A stretch of DNA of 64,000 bases, taken from NCBI RefSeq assembly GCF_000002985.6, contig NC_003283.11:18601501-18665500 (forward strand), read 5' to 3'. The position numbers were made by a program, and so were the translations under genes. The notes below the pieces were generated by a model. That model saw only the letters and a list, made by a program, of their open reading frames with translations. It did no database searches and was not told the origin of the DNA. This document shows, piece by piece, positions 41,801 to 51,800 of this stretch. The DNA is from Caenorhabditis elegans (taxonomy: Eukaryota; Nematoda; Chromadorea; Rhabditida; Rhabditidae). Each line of letters starts with the position of its first letter. The first letter of the stretch is position 1.

Positions 41801-44800
41801 TGCAGTGCGGACCTGGGTCAGGGCCTGTGCATCAACTGGCAAAGTGACTTCACAGATGGCTACGCTTGTATCTGCAAGCCACTTTGGACCGGAAGAAATT
41901 GTGAGAATCCGGTGCCAGAAGCATGCACGCCGAGCCCATGTCTGAACGGGACATGTGTGCTCAATGACCAATACAATAAGTTCACATGCGTCTGTGATGA
42001 TGGATTTTTTGGCGATAAGTGTCAATGTAAGTAAGAAATTTGGATTCTACGTAAAAAATGCGGAGTTTTGAATCCCATATCGGCTCGGTTTGGAATACTA
42101 GTTTTTAGGCCGGAAATTGGCATAAAATCGGCTTAAAACTGGAAATTAAAACTATGTTTAATTTATTATGGGGAATGTTAACCGTAATATATTGGACATT
42201 GACTAGAATTTTTGGCTAGAATTGAGATATTTTTGGTTTGGCTTAAAACTGGCCTAAAATCGGCTTGAAACTGGCCTAAAATCGGCCTTAAACTGGCCTG
42301 GAAATCGAAAAGATGTTTATTTTATTATGGGGAATGTTAGTCTTTATGTATTACACAAAATTGAGGTTTCAGGCCACTGAGTGTAAATAAGCCAAGTTCA
42401 GGCTTATTTCAGGCCAATGTAAGCCCATTTTAAGCTCAATTTTGAGATACCTTTAAAAATACATCAAGTGGATTTAAACACAGCATATGGCTAATAAAGT
42501 CTATACAAGGCCTATTTAGGCCTATTTAGGCCTAAAATTCCAAATTTCCAGACTCCGATATTTGCACCTCTGCCACGTGTCTTTACGGTGGTACCTGTAC
42601 TGAACTAAACAACGGCGACTACAAATGTGACTGCCTGTTGCAGTATTTCGGAAAAAATTGTGAAGGTTTCTGTAGTTTGACCTAATTTTTTTTGAAAAGA
42701 ATGTTTGTAGTTATAAACCGGTGTGACTATGGTAAGCCGTGTAACAATGGTAAGTGTGCTTCTACAATAGATGGAATCACTACAAACTACACGTGTACCT
42801 GTGATGATGGATGGACCGGCACGAATTGTGATACAAGTGGGTTTGGAAAAAAATCGATGAAATTTGGAGAAAAATCGATAAAATATGGAGAAAAATCTAT
42901 AAAATATGGAGAAAAATCGATAAAATTTGGAGAAAAATCGATAAAATTTGGAGAAAAATCGATAAAATATGGAGAAAAATCGATAGAATTTGGAGAAAAA
43001 TCGATAAAATTTGGAAAAAAATCGTTAAAACTTAAATAAAAATCTATAAAATTTAGATGAAAATCAATAAAATTTAGTGAAAAATCTATGAAAATTTGGA
43101 CAAAAAATCGATAAAATATGGATAAAAATCGATGAAATTTGGCCAGAAATCGTTAAAACTTGGATAAAAATCTATAAAATTTGGCCAAAAATCGTTAAAA
43201 CTTGAATAAAAATCTATAAAATTTAGATAAAAATTGATAAAATTTGGCCAAAAATCGTTAAAACTTGGATAAAAATCTATAAAATTTAGATAAAAATCAA
43301 TAAAATTTAGTGAAAAATCTATGAAAATTTGGACAAAAAATCAATAAACTTTGGATAAAAATCGATGAAATTTGGACAAAAAATCAACAAAATTTGAACA
43401 AAAAATCAATAAAATTTAGAGAAAAAATCGATCAAATTTCCAAAGAAAATTTCAAAATTTTGCCGATTTTTTTTTCAGAAAATGTACAATTTCAAGCATT
43501 TTTAACAGAATTTTTCAACCGAATTCCTTCAAAAATCCAAAAAATAATTTCCAGTGATCGACTTCTGCATCCCAAACCCCTGCTCCTACAACAGCACCTG
43601 CAAACCAAAGTTCAAGGGCTACGACTGCACCTGTATCACAGGCCTAACCGGCGTCAATTGCTCTACAAGTAGGTCAAACTACAGTACTCCCAACAACCAT
43701 CTTGGGTTACAGTAATTGATCTATGTGTCCCGTATAAGGATTCAACGGGGAAATGGATCAAAACGCCGTGTAACTCGAAGGATGACATGGCAAATTGCAC
43801 AAAGGGAATTAATACTTTAACGTGTAGCTGTGGGGACAAGTGGACGGATACCTTGTGTGATTTGAGTGGGTTTTTGCTGAAATTTTTGGAAAAAAACTTG
43901 CTGAAATTTGATTTCAGATATCTTAATCAAAGACGTTCTCATGGCAATCTACGGATACGTGGATCTTACCATGATTTCTGTAAGCCTAGACTCTAATTCC
44001 CTCAGCAAATCCTGAAATCCTTGCAGCTTCTGAACGATCTCATGCAGAACCCGTCACAAATCAAGGATATGGTGCCGTTTATCACAGGATTGCTTACGGA
44101 TAGTGAAAGATCAGATCTAAGCTGGGATGCCGGGGATTTGTTCAATTGGATAGCCTTTGAGGATCAGAGATTGGACTTGAAGTGGGTTTTCGGGGGGTTT
44201 TTAGGCGAAAAGTAGGCTTTTTTGAGGTGAAAAATGAACTTTTAACGCTGTAAAATACCCCAATACCCCTAAAATCGTTCAAAGTTCGGATTTTCTAAAA
44301 CATGGTGCATCGAGCGGGAAAATTGAGTTTTAATTTGAAAAAAAAGAGAATTTTGGGTCCCACCACGAAAATCTCAAAACCACCTTATTCATGCTAATTT
44401 TAAGACGAACTTTTCAATTTAATAATACTGCTCAAATTTCAAGTCTCTATTGTCATTTTGAAGCAAGTTACGAAGCTTCGAAGTTTTCGGAGGAGCCGCG
44501 ACGCGACCGCAACGCGCACTCAAAACTTTAACAGGTCATAACTTGGCTCAAAGTGGGCGCAGGGCTCTGAAATTTTTTGTGGCTTACATCAGTGGTAGAG
44601 GCTCCCGGGTAGTAGTACACATTTTCCAAAATTTCCTCCAATAATTTACGCTGTAAAAGCCTCCTGCCACTTTAAAAATTGCTCAAAAGACACATGGTGC
44701 ATCGATGCGAAAAATTCGAAAATTTCCGTATTCTAACGAAAAATTGTTGTGCTTATAATTGTGCTTTCTAGACGGAAATGCTGCCGGAAAATGAAAATTA

Positions 44801-46849
44801 CAGTCTAAAATTTCTTTGGACACCAGGTTTTCAATGAAATTTCAAAATTTTTCAGTCGAGACATTCATAAATGGAATGATGTTGTACTGGGTAACTGCTT
44901 CACTTTTAACCACCGCGACCGTAACTTCACCTACCGATTGAGGAGCTCCGGTAGGCATGGAGGTAGGAATTTTCGGCAAAAATACCTGAAAATCAAATTT
45001 TTCACAACAGGAATCCAAGCATTCATGAAAACCCGGCAAGACGAGTATGCACCATGGTACGATACCGCGGCGATTAACGTTTTCATTCATAACCGCGATG
45101 ATTATGTGTTCTCCGAGTCTGTCAGGTACAATGCACAGCCAAATGCCCAGTCGACTATGAATATTTTCATGGTTAGTGCTGAAAAAACTACTGAAGCTTT
45201 TAGAATTTGAAATTCCAGACAAGATACACCAGGCTCGGGGGAAGATATGGAAAGTGTGTGAAGAAACCGTCGGAGGTCAAGAACTACTACTATCCGGGAG
45301 CTTATACCACTGATGTAAGCCACAAAAAATTTCTCTCGAGCTCTGCGCTAACTCTCGAGCTCTGCGCTAAGTTATGACCTGTTTAAGTTTTGAGGGCGCG
45401 TTGCGGTTGCGTCGCGGCAGGGGCTTAAAATTACTGCTACCCGGGAGCCTATACCACTGATGTGAGCCACAAAAAATTTCCGAGCTCTGTGACAATTTTG
45501 AGCCAAGATATGACTTGTTAAAGTTTTTAGGGCGCGTTGCGGTCGCGTCGCGGCTATATCTGAAACTTTGAACCTCTGTAACTTGGTTTAAATTGGCCCT
45601 AGAAGCTCGAAATTTGAGCAGTAGCATTGCATCATGAAGTACGTCTCAAAATTAATAGTACGACAAATATGGTAGTTTTAGGATTTTCGTGGTGGGACCC
45701 AAAATTTTCAAAATTTCAAAACCTAGTCATGATTATACTTTTCTGAAAGCTCTTGATGTACTGATTTCAAAAATGTAACATTTAAAAATTTGGATTCATG
45801 ATTGGCCTAGCGCCCACTTTGAGCCGAGTAATGACCTGTTAAAGTTTTGAGGGGGCGTTGCGGTCGCGTCGCGGCTGAGGCTTAAAATTAATGCTATCCG
45901 GGAGCCTATACCACTGACGTAAGCGACAAAAATTTTCAGAACTCTACGATAATTTTGAGCGAAGATATGACCTGTTAAAGTATTGAGGGCGCGTTGCGGT
46001 CGCGTCGCGGCTTCTCCGGAAACTTCAAAGCGGTGTAACTCTGCTCAAAATGGTCCTAGAAACTTAAAATTTGAGCAGTACTATTAAATTGAAAAGTTCT
46101 TCCTAAAATTGATATAAATAGAGTTTTTTTTTGATATTTTCGTGGTGGGACCCAAAATTGCCAAAATTCTCAAAATTTGAAAACCTAGTCATGATTATAC
46201 TTTTCTGAAAGCTCCAAACTTGCTAATTCTAATTTTCAACTCCATTTTCAAAAAAAAAATTCCAGGGCTGCCTCCGAACATGCTACCAAGACCGTATGAA
46301 GCAAGAGTGCAACTGCATGGACCCCAGGTACCCCCAGGCGCCTGGTAACGTGACGTCATGTCAGTTATCCGAGCGGAGTTGTGTTACTGTAGCGTCAGAA
46401 GCCGCCGGGGACCCATCGAAATGGTGGGACTGTGTATGCCCACTGCCATGCTCGAATCAAGAGTACTCGGTGACTTGGAGCAAGGCGAATTTTGTGAACT
46501 TGGTGGGTGAAGCCGTTTTTAAGAAATTTTAAGACTAGATTTTCCAGCCAATAATTTGCGGGAAGTCATCTGACGTGTCAACCTGCAAAGCACACTACAT
46601 CGATCAGCTGATGGTCTCCATAGTCCTTCCCCAGCTGGATTTTAAGATTTATGCGGAGAATCCTGCTATGGATGTGAGCTTAAGCTGAACTTTTACAGAA
46701 ATTCGAAAGTTTTTCAGTTCAACAAGTTTCTGTCCCAGCTTGGAGGTCAGCTGGGTGTACTGATGGGAATTAACCTGGTCACTTTTATAGAAGTCGTGTT
46801 TTTGCTCTTTGGACTATTCACGTTATGTTGTAAGAAGTATGGAAAGTGA
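38837..46849 (+). CDS. egas-1/2/3 (copy not resolved): EGF + WSC + DEG/ENaC channel protein (egas paralogue B), 929 aa
   Basis: Nineteen exons: 38837-39077, 39437-39556, 39602-39724, 40416-40550, 40627-40776, 41200-41355, 41766-42026, 42552-42665, 42711-42836, 43555-43668, 43713-43865, 43918-43979, 44006-44181, 44856-44962, 45011-45171, 45219-45314, 46266-46502, 46548-46673, 46718-46849 (930 codons with stop). Domains: signal peptide (about 1-16), Cys module (to 80), three EGF (81-206), WSC-like (207-308: GCYKYN, CNKYA, LCGGFCMV, CKKKCGG, FCG, CIVYEAG), six EGF-like (309-564), linker, channel region (about 645-886), TM2 (about 895-922) with Gly-Ile-Asn at 903-905, and a very short cytoplasmic tail. 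No TM1-like segment precedes NCFTFN. Most EGF exons start and end in phase 1, so they can be shuffled. AATAAA at about 46872. Confidence 0.9.
39820..42545. repeat. Cluster of GGCC-rich elements in egas B introns
   Basis: Introns 39725-40415, 40777-41199, 41356-41765 and 42027-42551 each contain GACACCCATATTGACTATG-like left ends and/or TATGGGTGTCAAA-like right ends. Between them are TTTCAGGCCTATTTCAGGCC-type palindromic bodies. Related elements fill egas A and BTB-gene introns. Confidence 0.65.
42840..43440 (+). repeat. Short tandem repeat, unit about TTTGGAGAAAAATCGATAAAA
   Basis: About 28 units in egas B intron 42837-43554. The homologous intron of egas C (52391-52443) is only 53 nt and has none; that of egas A holds a related array. 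Confidence 0.9.
44582..44617 (-). repeat. Inverted exon-16 fragment in egas B intron
   Basis: On the minus strand it reads TACTACCCGGGAGCCTCTACCACTGATGTAAGCC-like sequence, i.e. the 3' end of egas exon 16 plus its donor. It is preceded by the GCCGCGACGCGACCGCAACG block, reversed. Confidence 0.75.
45315..46265. other. Large intron 16 of egas B, expanded by repeat units
   Basis: 951 bp versus 492 bp in egas C and 353 bp in egas A. It contains two exon-derived units and two GGGACCCAAAA/GATTATACTTTTCTGAAAGC blocks. Confidence 0.7.
45431..45918 (+). repeat. Two tandem exon-16-derived repeat units in egas B intron 16
   Basis: After the real exon end (45314), fragments CTACCCGGGAGCCTATACCA (about 45431-45461) and CTATCCGGGAGCCTATACCA (about 45889-45918) recur. 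Each is followed by GATGTGAGCC or GACGTAAGCG donor-like sequence, then the GGGCGCGTTGCGGTCGCGTC block. They are not spliced into the model. Confidence 0.8.
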
Positions 46850-46987
46850 TTTGGATTTGAATTTTGTGTGGAATAAATTGTTGAACATAACTTTTTTTTT
46901 GTTATTGGCTGAAAACACCCGGAAAAAAAATCTGAAAACTTAAAAATTTCCTAGAAGGCACGTGGTGTCAGGTTGTCCCATACCGGC

Positions 46988-47106
46988 TTGATCTACAAAA
47001 AATGCGGGAATTTAGATGCGAGACTTCTCCACTGACTTCGCATGGTTAAGAACGTGCTGACGTCACAGTTTTTGGAGAATAAATTCCCGCATTTTTTGTA
47101 GATCAA
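46988..47106. mobile_element. 119-bp foldback (MITE-like) element
   Basis: Perfect inverted repeats of about 27 bp: TTGATCTACAAAAAATGCGG... at the left end and its reverse complement ending TTTTTTGTAGATCAA at the right. A diverged partial copy (AAATTCCCGCAATTCTTGTAGATC) is at the very end of the window, about 63960-63985. Confidence 0.8.
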
Positions 47107-47149
47107 ATCGCAAAAGGTTTCTGAAATTCCAAAAATTCCAGGAAATCGC

Positions 47150-48170
47150 ACCGAACATTTTAAATAATTTTAAACAACCGCAGAAAATTGTTTTAATCGT
47201 AAATATCCCAGGAAGTTTTTCAAAAAAAAAAAAATAGAAAACCTCAGAAAATTCTACAAATTTTCGGAATATTGCATAAAAAACCCCAAAAACCCCTAGA
47301 AATGTGCACAAATTTTGAAAAAAAAAATAGACCAAGCTCCAGAAAATTCTAGGAGTTTTGAGGAAATTATGAAATGCTACAGAACATGGAAAAAAACAGT
47401 AGAAAATTTTAGAAAATTCCGAAAAATCTCAAAAAGTACTAGAAAAACCAGAAGAAATTTTCAGAAAATTGTACGCGGTCCGAAAAAATTTCAGACAGTT
47501 AAGCCAAGTTGATTTTTTTTTCAAAATTTCCATTTTCGATCCGGTTGTTAAATTAAAATTGTACCATTATCCCAGGAAATTTTTAAAAAAATTACAGAAA
47601 ATTAAAGAAAACCTCAGAAAATTCTAGAAATTCTCAGAATTTTGCATAAAATTTAAGCAAAATGCAGATACCCCTAGAAATGTGCATAAATTAAAAAAAA
47701 AAGCCCCAGAAATATTTAGGAGTTACTGGAAAATATCAGAAAACTATAAATAGTTACAGAAAATTTAAATAAATAGCAAAAAATTCTAGAAAAATTAAGA
47801 AAATCTCAAAAAGGTCTAGAAAAACCCGAAATTTTTAGAAAATTCAAAACGGCCCAAAATAATTCCAGAAAACTTTATCGAATTTCAAAAAAAAAGTCCC
47901 ATATAGTTTTTTAAGTTATGCCAAATTGATTCAGAAAGTTCAAAAAAATTTTCTAGAGCTTTTTTAAATGTTCTGTTTTTTTCTCATTCTAGGGATTTTT
48001 GGGTTTTGCTTAAATTTAATGCAATGTTCTGAAAATTTGTAGAATTTTCTGAGGTTTTCTTTAATTTTCTGCAATTTTTTTTCTTGAAAAACTTCCTGGA
48101 ATAATGGTACAATTTTAACTTAACAACCCGATCGAAAATGGAAACATTTTAATTTTTGAGAAAATTTTGA
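47150..48170. repeat. Nested direct and inverted repeats between egas B and C
   Basis: About 47515-47700 is reversed, imperfectly, at 47990-48165; shared landmarks are CCATTTTCGATC, GTACCATTATCCCAGGAA and AAAGAAAACCTCAGAAAATT. About 47200-47320 is a direct diverged copy of 47570-47690 (CCCAGGAAxTTTT, CCTCAGAAAATTCTA, CCCCTAGAAATGTGC). No gene. Confidence 0.65.
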
Positions 48171-48474
48171 AATTTGCAATTTTTGATGTTATTTTCAACT
48201 TTTTGAAATTTTTTAAAAACATTTTCAGAAAGGAAATTTCAAGACAAATGCAGTCATCTAAAAATTTACCTCAAAAAGTACCAACTTACGACCGAACACT
48301 GGTTTTCAAAATTTTAAAAAATGAAAATTATGGAGAAAAAGAGTTTCAAGAAGATCAGCATAGATCAGACAGGAACAAACTTCAGAAATTTCAAAAAATG
48401 TCGAATTCCGAAAAATATGACCGAAATCTCAAGATTTTTTTAAAAAATTAAAAAAAAAAAAAAAAAAAAAAAAA
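48167..48474 (+). other. Open frame of 94 codons followed by a 25-base A run
   Basis: The frame 48167-48451 ends where an uninterrupted A25 tract starts (48450-48474). It has no recognisable domain and its N-terminal part overlaps the inverted repeat. A retro-inserted transcript end is possible but unproven. Confidence 0.3.
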
Positions 48475-48679
48475 CTTTGCTCACCTCTTAAGTGCCCTTC
48501 TTTTCAGCAAAAATATCGAAAATTAAAGGAATTGTCAGCACCTACAAAAACTGAATGAGCTCAGACCAAAAAGTATCCCCAAAAAAGCACATCTAACATC
48601 AGGCTCAGACACTGCTCCGTTGCTCCTCGTGCATAATTCAATAGTTTCTTAGTGTTTCAATGATTTACACCGGGGACCG

Positions 48680-48700
48680 GGTGTGAATAGACTCTATTGT
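48680..48700 (+). promoter_or_regulatory. Conserved upstream motif of egas C
   Basis: GGTGTGAATAG, three bases, CTATTGT, 163 bp before the ATG; matches the motif upstream of egas B. GCTCCGTTGCT also recurs about 35-70 bp further upstream in both genes. Confidence 0.5.
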
Positions 48701-48842
48701 ATCATACAATTTAGCTGTTCAGCAACATTTTTTTTCAGTTTTTTTCACGATTTTTGTGCTCTAGTGACTACAAAACCTCAGCACCACAAGCTCCAAAGCT
48801 CCAAAATTACCAAAATTCTCACCAAAACCCCCTGAAAATCGT

Positions 48843-51800
48843 ATGATTTTCCTGCTTTTCCTCATATTCCCCTACTACAGTACCCCACAGACTACTGTTG
48901 AATACGTGGCGGCAAGCCCAAATCCACCTCATGGATGTCCGAACTTTGGACTTTGCACAGATGTTACTACTACATTAGTTAGCTCTACTAATGTCTCTAC
49001 AACCTATGAGTACGGTTGTGCTCCTGAAAATTGCTACTGTGTGGATGGGACTACTAATGGCACGGAGCCATGTGACACTAGTAGGCTTTCCATTGAAAAA
49101 ATTATTTAAAAAAAATTATCCTAGAAGCATGAAAATAGTCTTTTAAAAAATACCAAAAAAATCTTTATTTTTTTCAATTTTTTGAATTTTTTTTCTAAAA
49201 TTTTTTGTTTTTTAATTTGAAAAAACCAGTCTAGCTAGAAGCATTAAAATGGTATTTTAAAAATATTTTTTAAAAAGCTGAAAAATCTTTCCGATTTCAG
49301 ATTTCAGAGAGATTATTGACGATGACTAGCGCGTTTCTTTTTTAGTTAAAGTGAGAAATTTTGAAAATTCAGATGAAAATTAGTAAGAAATTCGAAAAAT
49401 TCGTTAAAAACCACCTTAGAAACATCTATTTTTATGACAAAAAAAATGGAAAAAATTGGATTTTTAAAAATTTGCGAAAAATCTAGATTAAATCTTCAAA
49501 ATTTCAGTTGTGGACCAGTGCGGAGACGACCCCTGTGGCGAGCCGGAATATTTCCTCTGCACCTCAAAAATTGAGAGCCATACCTGCGCCTGTCAAGCTG
49601 GTTACACCGGAGCCGATTGTACATCAGAACTTGGCACGGCTTGTGCCACATCACCATGCCGCTCCGGAGCCACATGTGTCTCGTCAAACTCGTCTGCAAC
49701 AACAGAGTACTCGTGTATTTGCACCGATCAACAGTTTGGGACACATTGTGAATGTAGGTAGATCATTTTGGAATCTGGCCACCTGAGATGGTCTGTGGCG
49801 GCTCAGAACAGTCCGGGATAGTCTGAGACAACTGAGAACGTCAAACAGTGTTAGGCTATAAAATGTAAATTTTTCTTTGAAAATTTTTCAAATTTTTGGT
49901 CCCACCACGAAAATCTTGAAACTACTGTATTTGTCTCAATTTTAGGGAGTACTTTCCAATTTAACAATACTGCTCAAATTTCAAGTTCCTAGGGCCACTT
50001 GGAACCAAGTTACAGAGATTTGAAGTTTTAGAGACAACCGCGACGCAACCGCAACGCGCCCTCAAAACTTTAACAGCTCATAACTCGGCTCAAAATTGTC
50101 GTAGAGCTTTGAAATTTTTTGCGGCTAACACCAGTGGTATAGGCTTGAGATGGTAAAAAACCTGGACTGTAAGGCCCGGTCCACAGATATCAGAGGAGAT
50201 CTGGGCCAGTGCTGGGCCCGGACTACAGTACTGAGACTATGTCAGATAACCTTTTAGGCAATTTGGAGCGGACTGAGAAACTTCAGGGCCTGAGCAGGCC
50301 CGAAACTAGCGATAGAGGTCTTACCCGTTTTAGAATGGTTTAGGATACTTCTAGGCAATCTAAGGGAGTAGGCTTGTGACACTCTGTGACAATTAGACCA
50401 CTTGAGCCAATTTTAAGCGAACTGAGAGAATTTGGGCCTTAGGCTTAAGCCAATCATAAACGGCCTGAGCCTGCCCCATTTTTTTCAGACGACAACCTCT
50501 GCGCTAGCAATCCCTGCCAAAATAGTGGAAATTGCACTATGGTCCTGGAAAATTCCAATTACTTGTGCACCTGCTCTCCAGACTGGCAAGGCAGGCGATG
50601 TGAGGTGGCTGACGCGGTTTCTAGTGGGTTTTTTTTTCTCAAAATTACAGTTAAAAATCAATCACTAAATTTCAGCTCCTCCTGTGCAAGACGGATGTTA
50701 CCTGTACGATACGGGGTCTATTGGAGCTTGTACCACAAAATTCACAGAAAATTCGCTAACTTCAAGCAAATGTAATAATTATGCACTGGAGCAGAGCACA
50801 GACACGGTTACGATGAACTATTTGAGTAAGTTTTCTGTAGATTGGGTGCCGAATCCCCCAAGAATCTCAAAAATTTTCAGCTCTTTGTGGAGCATGGTGC
50901 ATGGTTTCTGAAGCACCACTGTGCAACACGTCATGGTATATGGACGGTGATTGCAAAAAGTCGTGCGGTGGAGATAGCGCAGAATACTGCGGAAGGTTGA
51001 ACTCGAGATGCATAGTTTACGAGGCAGGGACTTCTGGTAAGAGGCCCCAGACCATCTGAGAAAGTTTTTTTTTGAAAACGAAATTGATATTAAAATTTGA
51101 AACACTCAAGTCGAGAGCTTTCAAAAAAGTATAATCATCACTAGGCTTTAAAGTTTTTAAATTTTTTTGAAAATTTTGGGAATTTTGGGTCCCACCACGA
51201 AAATCTTGAAACTACCGTATTTGTCTCATTTTTAGCAAGTACTTTTCAATATAATTATACTGCTCAAATTTCAAGTTCCTAGGGCCATTTTGAACCAAGT
51301 TACAGAGGTCTGAAGTTTTAGAGACAGCCGCGACGCAACCGCAACGCACCCTCAAAACTTTTACACGTCATAACTCGGTTCAAAATTGTCGTAGAGCTCT
51401 GAAAATTTTTGTGGCTTACATCAAATTGTAATTTGAAATTGTCAAGTTAAAAGCTTTCAGAAAAGTATAATCATGACTGAATTTTGGGAATTTTGGGTCC
51501 CACCACGAAAATCTTGAAACTACCGTATTTGTCTCATTTTTAGCAAGTACTTTTCAATATAATTGTACTGCTCAATTTTCAAGTTCCTAGTGCCATTTTG
51601 AACCAAGTTACAAACGTCTGAAGTTTTAGAGACAGCCGCGACGCAACCGCAACGCACCCTCAAAACTTTTACACGTCATAACTCGGTTCAAAATGATCGT
51701 AGAGCTCTGAAATTTTTTGTGACGAACATCAGTGGTATAGGCTCCCGGATAGTAGTAAAACCGTCTGTACCTGAGATCTTTCCAGAAACCGACGCCAACG

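Noticed and set aside
51719..51785. Upstream extension of the egas C exon that starts at 51786
   Set aside because: The frame is open into an inverted exon-derived repeat, but TTTCCAG at 51785 and the paralogues place the exon start at 51786.
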